From QHXN01 sp963785125 (lineage in GTDB: Bacteria > Acidobacteriota > Blastocatellia > Pyrinomonadales > Pyrinomonadaceae): a stretch of 64,000 bases of DNA. Positions 8,632-15,260 of this stretch are shown one piece after another. Position 1 is the first letter of the stretch; each line of letters starts with the position of its first letter. The translations under genes and the position numbers were made by a program. Location: assembly GCA_963785125.1 (NCBI GenBank), contig CAWATU010000007.1:1984001-2048000 (forward strand), read 5' to 3'. Below the pieces are notes generated by a model. It worked only from the letters and a program-made list of their open reading frames with translations. It had not been told where the DNA came from and searched no databases.

Positions 8632-8774
8632 GAAAGCAGTAGGCAGTAGGCAGTTGAAGACAAGAAGGTGCCTGAAAGAATCGGGGGACGCGAGTGATGA
8701 ATCTCGCGTCCCCCGATTCTGTTGACTGTCTCTCTTTTTAACTGCCTGCTGCCATCTGCCTACTGCCTACTTTC
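8632..8774. repeat. Heptamer-word inverted repeat with inner 17-bp hairpin, AGTAGGC family (copy 3); bidirectional terminator
   Basis: The left arm 8632-8655 contains GCAGTAGGCAGTAGGCAGTT and the right arm 8740-8774 carries its imperfect inverse. Between them 8678-8694 (GAATCGGGGGACGCGAG) pairs perfectly with 8703-8719. The element fills the whole gap between the converging DHH and metallothionein genes, so it probably ends transcription from both sides. Confidence 0.8.
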
Positions 8775-8777
8775 TTC

Positions 8778-8951
8778 CTAGAAGTCACCCTTGCAGGTGT
8801 CGTGGCCGCAGTCGCAGTCGATCTGGATGGTGTTCGGGGTGCTCTGGCAGTGGACGCTACAGTACTTCTCGCCCTTATCGACGGGGCAGGTGCAAGGGGC
8901 GTTCTTGCAGGTGTTCGCCGCGTCGGCATCTCTCACGGTCTCGTCGGCCAT
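8778..8951 (-). CDS. Small bacterial metallothionein (SmtA/BmtA type)
   Basis: A 57-residue, cysteine-rich protein starting MADETVRDAD. It has eight cysteines (15, 20, 22, 31, 35, 46, 48, 53) plus H34 and H50. The order NAPCTCPVD, YCSVHC and CDCGHDTC follows the zinc-finger-like fold of cyanobacterial and pseudomonad metallothioneins (CxPCxC, YCSxxC, CGHxxC). Such proteins bind zinc, cadmium or copper in a small thiolate cluster in the cytoplasm. I chose ATG at 8951 rather than an upstream start because GGAGGAG lies at ideal distance before it and the upstream residues look like untranslated leader. No metal regulator or transporter gene is adjacent. Confidence 0.82.
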   Translation of the reverse strand: MADETVRDADAANTCKNAPCTCPVDKGEKYCSVHCQSTPNTIQIDCDCGHDTCKGDF

Positions 8952-9050
8952 CTTCGCTTCTCCTCCGGGTTGTCCTGTGGTCGAAAATATGCCTTCGGTT
9001 CTATGCCAAATCACGCGCAGAGTCAAGAAGTAGCGGCCGACGGCCGTTGC

Positions 9051-10088
9051 TTAAAGGTTCTTCCTTAAGAAGCCGATGATCTTCCAGGCGTCGAGGTAGA
9101 CCCACGGGCGCTCGCCGCTGGTGTAGTGGCCGCAGGGGAGCCAGGAGACGTTGACGGGGACGCCCGTGGCGCGCACCCCTGCGATCACCTCGTGCGAGAG
9201 GTCGGCGGGGAAGGTCAGGTCGTGGCGCGCGGCGATGAAGCGCATCGGCCGGCGGCGCAAGTCGGCGAGCCTCCCGACGTAGCTCATCGGGCTGATGGGC
9301 AGCCACGCCTCGCGCAGCTCTTCGAGCGTGAGCGCGCCCTCGATGCCGGCGCGCACGTGCTGCGTCGAGATGCCGCGCCAGACCACGTCGGCGACGTAGC
9401 CCGAGACGTGGTTGAAGACGCCCGCGTCGATCCGCTCGTCGTGGACGAAAGCGAGGAAGGCCGTGCATGAGCCGATGCTCGTCCCCATCGCGCCGATGCG
9501 CTCGTACCCTTGCGCGTCGAGCCACGCGACGGCCGCGCGCAGGTCGATGACGCCCTGCCGCAGGGCTTGGAGCGTGCGCCCCACGTTCGGGCTGACCATG
9601 TACTCGGCGCGCTGGAACCCCGCGGGCCGCCGCGCCTCGTGGTAGGGGAGCGTCAGCCGGAGCGCCGTGATGCCGAGCCGCGCGAGCAGGCGGCAGAGCC
9701 CGACGTGGCTCACCTCGTCGGCGTTCCACTGCGGGAGGACGACGACCGCGCGGCGCGGCTCTTCGCCCTTCGCGCGCGAGCTACGGGGCGGCTGCGCGGG
9801 GAAGAGTCGCGCGCGGGCCGTGTTGTTCTCGGGGGTGGGCGTGTGGACGGCGCTTGTCCAGGTGAGGAGGTCGCCGTCGAGTTTGTAGTCTTTGACGGGG
9901 GCGAGCCCGTAGAACTCTTCGCTGTGTGCGACCGCGCGGCGCGCGGCTTCGAAGACGGTCGAGCGCGGGTCGCGGCCGTCCGCGCCTTGAGAGACGTACT
10001 CCGCGCCCCACTCGAAGGGGAGCACGACGCGGTTCGTGTCGCGCGTCGCGCGCCGCCGCTCCTGCGCCCTGATGATGTTCCCCAGCAA
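9051..10088 (-). CDS. Alpha/beta hydrolase family protein
   Basis: A 345-residue protein with an alpha/beta-hydrolase core: strand AVVVLPQWNADEVSHVG with the oxyanion region (about 115-130), nucleophile elbow MGTSIGS (S204), acid D290 in FIAARHDLTFP and base H321 in LPCGHYTSGE. Together they form a credible Ser-Asp-His triad. The cap region around 215-265 is family-specific. No signal peptide, so probably a cytoplasmic esterase or peptidase-like hydrolase; substrate unknown. The only start giving the full frame is a TTG at 10088, directly after an in-frame stop and without a clear ribosome site. A GTG about 21 codons later is possible. It is transcribed away from the subtilase terminator and stands alone. 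Confidence 0.75.
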   Translation of the reverse strand: MLGNIIRAQERRRATRDTNRVVLPFEWGAEYVSQGADGRDPRSTVFEAARRAVAHSEEFYGLAPVKDYKLDGDLLTWTSAVHTPTPENNTARARLFPAQPPRSSRAKGEEPRRAVVVLPQWNADEVSHVGLCRLLARLGITALRLTLPYHEARRPAGFQRAEYMVSPNVGRTLQALRQGVIDLRAAVAWLDAQGYERIGAMGTSIGSCTAFLAFVHDERIDAGVFNHVSGYVADVVWRGISTQHVRAGIEGALTLEELREAWLPISPMSYVGRLADLRRRPMRFIAARHDLTFPADLSHEVIAGVRATGVPVNVSWLPCGHYTSGERPWVYLDAWKIIGFLRKNL

Positions 10089-10184
10089 GTCTTATGTCCG
10101 AAACCTTATGAATGATGACTAAGCGTTGAATCCTAAAGGTCGGCCGCGTCGAAGGCAAGCAGGGCTCAGGCCCGAAATGGAAGA

Positions 10185-10216
10185 GAGGCCGCCCCGGTTC
10201 GACTCGGGGCGGCCTC
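10185..10216 (-). terminator. Hairpin terminator after the subtilase gene
   Basis: GAGGCCGCCCCG (10185-10196) pairs perfectly with CGGGGCGGCCTC (10205-10216) around an 8-base loop, 24 bases past the subtilase stop on the minus strand. There is no long U-tract after it, so efficiency is uncertain. Confidence 0.7.
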
Positions 10217-10240
10217 CCTGTTTCATTCACACGCCGTCGC

Positions 10241-11788
10241 TTACGGGTGGAGAGTCCAGAAGTTGTAGCTGCCGGAGCCGCTGTAGGAGTAGACCTGGAA
10301 GCGGTAGTAGGCGGCCGTGCCTGTGTAGGAGATGGTCTCGTTGGAGGTCGCGCTCTCGCTGCTCGCGACCGTGACCCACGCCGAGCCGTTCCATCTCTGC
10401 AAGTAGAGGTCGAAGTCCGTGCCCGCTGGCCCGACCAGACAGCCCTTGTGCGTGCCCGAGGTCGCGCTGTAGTAGTAACTGCCGTTCGGCTGGTAGTTGG
10501 AACTGCCCGTGCCCGTGAGCGTGCCCGCGTAGAGCGTCCCGCCCGTGCAGGCCGCGGGTACGCCGCCGCCCCCGCCGCCGCCCGTCGTCAGGAGCGAGTA
10601 GAGCAGACGGTTAGGCGAGCCCGTCCCGATGCCCGTCAGCACGCCCGTCGTCGCCGTGTTGACGATCTGGTCGCGCACGGTCGCGGGGCTCGCGCCCGTG
10701 TTGTTCTGGAGGTAGAGCGCCGCCACGCCCGCCACGTGCGGCGTCGCCATCGACGTGCCCGAGATGGTGTTCGTCGCCGTGTCGGACGTGTACCACGAAG
10801 ACTGAATCGAGGAGCCCGGCGCGAAAAGGTCGAGACAGGTGCCGATGTTCGAGAAGTCCGACTTGGCGTCGGTCGAAGTCGTCGAGCCGACGGTGATGGC
10901 CGCAGCGACGCGCGCGGGCGAAGAGTTGCAGGCGTTCGCGCTGTATTCATTGCCGGCGGCGACGGCCGTCGTCACGCCCGAGTTGATAAGGTTCTGAATG
11001 GCTGTGTCGAGCGCGGTCGAGGCGCCGCCGCCGAGTGAGAGGTTGGCGACCGCGGGGAGCTGACGGTTCGCCGTCACCCAATCGACGCCCGAGATGACGG
11101 TCGAGTCCGTCCCGTTCCCCTGACAGTCGAGCACGCGGACGGCGTGGAGCGTGACGCCTTTGGCAACGCCGTAAGTCGAGCCGCCGATAGTACCGGCGAC
11201 GTGCGTCCCGTGGCCGTTGCAGTCGTTCGAGCCGTTGCCGTCGTTGATCGAGCTGAAGCCGTTGCCGTTAGCACGCCCGCCGAACTGCGTGTGCGTGGCG
11301 CGGATGCCGGTGTCGATGACGTAGGCGTGAACGCCCGCGCCCGTCGGCGTGTAGTTGTACTGCGCGTCGAGCGGGCGGTTGCGCTGGTCGATGCGGTCTA
11401 AGCCCCACGGCGGGTTGTTCTGCGTCGTCGAGGCCGAGACGACGCCGTCCTCTTCGACCGACGCGACGCGCGGGTCGTCGGCCAGCGCCTCGGCCGCTTC
11501 GGGCGTGAGCTGTGCGGTGAAGCCGTTGAGCGCGTGCCTGAAGACACGCTTGAGCTGGCCGCGGTGCAGGCCGACGAGGTCGGTGGCGAGGTTGGGCGCG
11601 AACGAGCTTTCGCCGCGCTCGCCCGCGGCCCAGTCCGCGAGCGTCACGATGTACTGCCCCTCGACGGGGCGCGCCTTCTTCTTGACCTTACTCTTCTGAC
11701 CCTGACCCGAAGAGGCGGGCGCGACCGAGAGGGCGACGGCGACGGTGAGCAGCAGCGCGGCCGCCGTGAAAACTGAAATTCTCTTCAT
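10241..11788 (-). CDS. Secreted S8 subtilisin-like protease (proteinase K/aqualysin type) with C-terminal beta domain
   Basis: A 515-residue preproprotease. Signal peptide residues 1-29; inhibitor I9-type propeptide about 42-117 (GQYIVTLADW to VASVEEDGVV). The catalytic domain about 125-400 has D159 (AYVIDTGIRATHTQFGG), H196 (NGHGTHVAGTIGG), oxyanion N280 (VAAGNEYSA) and S346 (SGTSMATPHVAGVAALYL). A GGGGGG linker leads to a C-terminal beta-sandwich (about 415-515) with FDLYLQRWNGSAWVTVASSE, like the pre-peptidase or P-type domains of aqualysin-like enzymes, which help secretion or substrate contact. The pattern predicts autoprocessing outside the cell. It is monocistronic, with its own terminator and a long upstream region. 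Family call is secure. Confidence 0.93.
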   Translation of the reverse strand: MKRISVFTAAALLLTVAVALSVAPASSGQGQKSKVKKKARPVEGQYIVTLADWAAGERGESSFAPNLATDLVGLHRGQLKRVFRHALNGFTAQLTPEAAEALADDPRVASVEEDGVVSASTTQNNPPWGLDRIDQRNRPLDAQYNYTPTGAGVHAYVIDTGIRATHTQFGGRANGNGFSSINDGNGSNDCNGHGTHVAGTIGGSTYGVAKGVTLHAVRVLDCQGNGTDSTVISGVDWVTANRQLPAVANLSLGGGASTALDTAIQNLINSGVTTAVAAGNEYSANACNSSPARVAAAITVGSTTSTDAKSDFSNIGTCLDLFAPGSSIQSSWYTSDTATNTISGTSMATPHVAGVAALYLQNNTGASPATVRDQIVNTATTGVLTGIGTGSPNRLLYSLLTTGGGGGGGVPAACTGGTLYAGTLTGTGSSNYQPNGSYYYSATSGTHKGCLVGPAGTDFDLYLQRWNGSAWVTVASSESATSNETISYTGTAAYYRFQVYSYSGSGSYNFWTLHP

Positions 11789-12162
11789 TCAAACCTCCGA
11801 GTGTGTTGGTGAGCCTGTGCCTGTGACAGCGCGCACGTCGGTCGAGCACCCCGAGACGGGCGCGAACGCGGACGCGGCGTTGCCGCGGAAGATGGGTGTT
11901 CGTGCGGAAGGTCATACAGCGCGCGCGCGTTTTTTTAATTGAGCGCGAGGGGCCGCGGAAGTCTCTTTCGGGCAGAGTAAGAGAGACTTCGGGCCTTGCT
12001 GCGGTTACTCCGGCGGTCGGGTGCCGAATGGAGCGAGGTTCGGGGTCAAGGCACGGCCCGTGAGGGGCCTCAAAAACTGAACTTGGGGGTTTTGAAACTA
12101 TCTTTGGGGAAGGCGACTATAAACAGATTCGCCGCGCCGCGCAAGTCGGGAGGCGGGTGGCT
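11789..12162. other. Noncoding gap upstream of the subtilase gene
   Basis: No gene seen in 374 bp. It must hold the subtilase promoter (minus strand) and the 3' region of the aldehyde dehydrogenase gene. Visible features are a GC alternating run followed by seven T (about 11920-11937) and a 9-bp stem GAAGTCTCT (11958-11966) / AGAGACTTC (11982-11990) with a 15-base loop. Neither can be assigned a role with confidence. Confidence 0.5.
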
Positions 12163-13764
12163 TCAGCGCTTCCGGCGCTCGCGGTAGCGTGCGAGCATCT
12201 GCGGCGAGATGAGGAGGGTTTGGAGGAGCGAGCCGGTCGCGAACCGGCGCGCGAGCGAGCGGAAGAGCGAGGCCGCGCCGGGCGTGTAGGCGAACCACCA
12301 GACATCGTGCATGAAGGTGAGGCGGTTGACGTGGATGTGGTGCGGCGCGACCAGTTCCAGCAGTCCGAGCCGGCCGTGCGTGCGCCCGAGGCCGCTCTGT
12401 TTGACGCCGCCCCACGGCGCCTGCGCGATGCCGTGCGTGTAGAGCACCTCGTTGACCATGACGGTGCCGGCCTCGATGCGGGACGCGACGCGGCGGCCCC
12501 TTCTTAGATTTTTAGTCCACACGCTCGCGGTCAGTCCAAACTCGCTGTCGTTGGCGAGCGCGACGGCCTCCGCCTCGTCGCGGAAGGTCATCAGGGGGAG
12601 GACGGGGCCGAAGGTCTCCTCGCGCATGACGGCCATCGAGTGATCGACGCCGTCGAGCACGGTCGGCTCGTGGAACCAGCCGCGCTCCGAACAACCTTTT
12701 GCGCGACCGCCGCCCGTCAGAACACGCGCGCCGCGCTCGACCGCGCTACGGACGTGCTCTTCGACCGTCCGCAGTTGCCGCTCGCTCGACATCGAGCCGA
12801 GGTCGCACGCGACGCCCGGCTCCTGGCGCAGCGACTTCGTCTTCTCGACGATGCGGCGCGTGAACTCTTCGGCGATACTTTCATGCACGTAGCAGCGCTC
12901 GACCGAGGCACACGCCTGGCCCGAGTTGGCGAACGCGCCCCACACGGCCGCCTCCGAAGCGGCCGAGAGGTCTGCGTCCTCGAAGACGATCATCGGGTCT
13001 TTGCCTCCGAGTTCGAGGACGACGGGGAGGAGTCTGCGCGCCGCCGCCTCGGCCACGCGCCGCCCCGTCGGGACGCTGCCCGTGAACATGACCTTATCGA
13101 CTCCGGCTTCGACAAGCGCCGCGCCGGTCGAGCCGTCGCCGGTCAAGACCTCAAGCAACCCTTCCGGCAGCCCCGCGCGCTGAAAGACCTCGCTGACCTT
13201 GAGGCCGACGAGCGGCGTCAGCTCGCTCGGCTTGAGCACGACGGAGTTTCCGGCCATCAACGCCATCACGACCTCGCCCAGCGGCGTCGCCCAGGGGAAG
13301 TTCCACGGCGAGATGATGCCGACCACGCCGAGCGGCCGATACTCGATGACGGACGTGCGGCCGAGGAAACGATAGAGGCCGATGTCGATCTTCTCGGGGC
13401 GAAGCATCCGCTCGGACTTGCGCGCGAAGAACTGCATCAGGTCGAGCGTGGGCACGATCTCCATCGCCAGCGCCTCGGCCGCCGGTTTGCCCGACTCGCG
13501 CGAGATAAGCTCGGCGATCTCGTCCATCCCTTCGAGCACGAGAGAGCGCGCACGCAGAACGACGGCCGCGCGCTCCTTAAACGATAGCGCGCCCCAACCC
13601 TTCTGCGCGGCGCGTGCGCGCGCGACCGCCGCCTCGACCTCTGCGGCCGAACGCAAGGGCACGCGCCCCACCTCCTCGCCCGTCGCCGGGTCGTAGGAGA
13701 CGACTTCACGCGCCGCTTCGGTCAGCTTGTTGACGGTTTGAGTCTCTGTGATTTGAGTCGCCAT
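12163..13764 (-). CDS. NAD(P)-dependent aldehyde dehydrogenase with C-terminal extension
   Basis: A 533-residue member of the aldehyde dehydrogenase superfamily, oxidising an aldehyde to the acid with NAD(P). The catalytic residues are all present: N155 (PWNFP), E251 (LELGGKDP) and C285 (NSGQACAS), with the coenzyme loop FTGSVPTGRRV. The core ends around residue 475. The last 50-60 residues (HVNRLTFMHDVWWFAYTPGA onward) form an extra aromatic, then basic tail ending ARYRERRKR, which could dock at the membrane. Similar tails occur in fatty-aldehyde-type enzymes; substrate not predictable here. It is divergent from the aminopeptidase gene and shares a 132-bp upstream region with it. Likely cytoplasmic or membrane-associated. 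Confidence 0.9.
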   Translation of the reverse strand: MATQITETQTVNKLTEAAREVVSYDPATGEEVGRVPLRSAAEVEAAVARARAAQKGWGALSFKERAAVVLRARSLVLEGMDEIAELISRESGKPAAEALAMEIVPTLDLMQFFARKSERMLRPEKIDIGLYRFLGRTSVIEYRPLGVVGIISPWNFPWATPLGEVVMALMAGNSVVLKPSELTPLVGLKVSEVFQRAGLPEGLLEVLTGDGSTGAALVEAGVDKVMFTGSVPTGRRVAEAAARRLLPVVLELGGKDPMIVFEDADLSAASEAAVWGAFANSGQACASVERCYVHESIAEEFTRRIVEKTKSLRQEPGVACDLGSMSSERQLRTVEEHVRSAVERGARVLTGGGRAKGCSERGWFHEPTVLDGVDHSMAVMREETFGPVLPLMTFRDEAEAVALANDSEFGLTASVWTKNLRRGRRVASRIEAGTVMVNEVLYTHGIAQAPWGGVKQSGLGRTHGRLGLLELVAPHHIHVNRLTFMHDVWWFAYTPGAASLFRSLARRFATGSLLQTLLISPQMLARYRERRKR

Positions 13765-13896
13765 TCTGTTTGCCTCGCGCGATTATTGCGCGAAGATGGG
13801 AAGGTTTGGAAGCCCGGCGGATGCTCCCACGTTTCCGCGGCGCCGCGCGCACGGGTTAGAATTGCGACGAGAAGAGTTCACTTTGAGAGGTCGAAG

Positions 13897-15201
13897 ATGA
13901 CAAGACCGCAGCTTGCGGAGTTCATGCGGCGGATGGAGCCGGACTCCGTCGCCATCATCCCGGCGGCGCGCGAGGTGACGCGCTCGCACGACACGGAGTA
14001 CCGCTTCCGGCAGGACTCGGACTTCTACTATCTGACCGGCTTCCGCGAGCCCGACGCCCTGGCAGTCGTCGCGCCGGGTCGCGAGAAACCCTTCACGCTC
14101 TTCGTGCGGCCCCGCGACCGCGAGAAGGAGATTTGGAACGGGCGACGCGCCGGCGTCGAGGGCGCGAAGGAGTCTTACGGCGCCGACGAGGCTTACCCCG
14201 TGGAGGAGTTCGACGCCAAGCTCACGGAGCTGCTCGACGGCGCGCGCAGCCTCTACTACCGGCTCGGCAACGGCCACGCGGAACTCGACCAGACGCTCAT
14301 CCGCCAGCTCTCGCGCATGCGCATGTTGGGGCGCAAAGGGGTCAAACCACCGCAGGCCATCATCGACCCCGGCGCGCTCATCCACGAGATGCGCCTCATC
14401 AAGTCGGACGAAGAGATTGCGCTCATGCGCCGCTCGGCCGACATTGCGGCCGAGGCGCACCGCGAGGCTATGCGCGCCGCGCGGCCCGGCATGAAGGAGT
14501 ACGAGCTTGACGCCCTCATCGAGTACGTCTTCCGCCGCAACGGCTCGGCTGCGCCTGCCTACAACTCCATCGTCGGGTCGGGCGCCAACGCGACCATCCT
14601 CCACTACGTGGACAATGACGCGGAGTTAAAAGACGGCGACCTGCTCCTTATCGACGCCGGTGCCGAGTACGAGGGCTTCGCCTCCGACATCACGCGCACC
14701 TTTCCGGTGGGCGGCCGCTTCAACGACGCGCAGCGTGACATCTATCAACTCGTGCTCGATTGCCAGGAGGAGTGCATCAGGATGGTCAGGCCCGGCGTCA
14801 CGCTCGAAGAGATGCACGAGCGCTCGGTCGAGATTCTGACCGAAGGCATGGTCAGGCTTGGGCTGTTGCAGGGTGAGCCGGAGAAACTCATCGAGGATGG
14901 AGGATACAAGAAGTTCTACATGCACCGCCTCGGCCACTACCTCGGCATGGACGTGCACGACGCGGGCGCCTACCACGTCGAAGGCCAGCCGCGCCCCGTC
15001 GAGCCCGGCATGGTCATGACGGTCGAGCCCGGCCTCTACATCGCCGAAGACGCCGAAGACATCCCCGACAAGTACCGCGGCATCGGCGTCCGCATCGAAG
15101 ACGACGTGCTCGTCACCCCCGACGGCTTCGACGTGCTCACCGACAAAGCGCCCAAGCGGGTGGAAGAGGTCGAGGCGTTGATGCAGGATAGGAAGCAGTA
15201 G
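13897..15201 (+). CDS. pepP: Xaa-Pro aminopeptidase (M24B family)
   Basis: A 434-residue enzyme that removes an N-terminal residue preceding proline. The N-terminal AMP_N domain (about 1-135) contains FRQDSDFYYLTGFREPD. The C-terminal pita-bread domain has the five dimetal ligands D253 and D264 (LLLIDAGAEYEGFASDITRTFP), H347 (HRLGHYLGMDVHD), E377 (MTVEPGLYIAED) and E401 (GVRIEDDV). I chose ATG 13897 because GAGAGG precedes it and the protein then starts exactly at the family N-terminus; the frame is open further upstream but those residues are not family-like. The last residues DRKQ and the TAG stop are encoded by a repeat word (AGCAGTAGGCAG), shared with the convergent kinase gene. Confidence 0.92.
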   Translation: MTRPQLAEFMRRMEPDSVAIIPAAREVTRSHDTEYRFRQDSDFYYLTGFREPDALAVVAPGREKPFTLFVRPRDREKEIWNGRRAGVEGAKESYGADEAYPVEEFDAKLTELLDGARSLYYRLGNGHAELDQTLIRQLSRMRMLGRKGVKPPQAIIDPGALIHEMRLIKSDEEIALMRRSADIAAEAHREAMRAARPGMKEYELDALIEYVFRRNGSAAPAYNSIVGSGANATILHYVDNDAELKDGDLLLIDAGAEYEGFASDITRTFPVGGRFNDAQRDIYQLVLDCQEECIRMVRPGVTLEEMHERSVEILTEGMVRLGLLQGEPEKLIEDGGYKKFYMHRLGHYLGMDVHDAGAYHVEGQPRPVEPGMVMTVEPGLYIAEDAEDIPDKYRGIGVRIEDDVLVTPDGFDVLTDKAPKRVEEVEALMQDRKQ

Positions 15202-15260
15202 GCAGTCGCCGCGTCAGCGGCGGACTACGCACCGCATTCAATCACCTGCCTACTGCTTCC
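15191..15260. repeat. Heptamer-word inverted repeat between convergent genes, AGTAGGC family (copy 4)
   Basis: GGAAGCAGTAGGCAG (15191-15205) and its exact inverse CTGCCTACTGCTTCC (15246-15260) flank a small CGCCG/CGGCG hairpin. Each arm overlaps the 3' end of a gene, and the TAG in each arm is the stop codon of the aminopeptidase (plus) and of the histidine kinase (minus). Both proteins therefore end in RKQ. Probable two-way terminator. Confidence 0.85.

Noticed and set aside
7518..8774. Repeated short words considered as a CRISPR array
   Set aside because: Units are seven bases with no spacers of constant length and no cas genes; they form inverted repeats.
10185..10216. GGTTCGACTC in this stem looked like a tRNA T-loop
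   Set aside because: No acceptor, D or anticodon arm around it; the perfect stem directly after the subtilase gene is a terminator.
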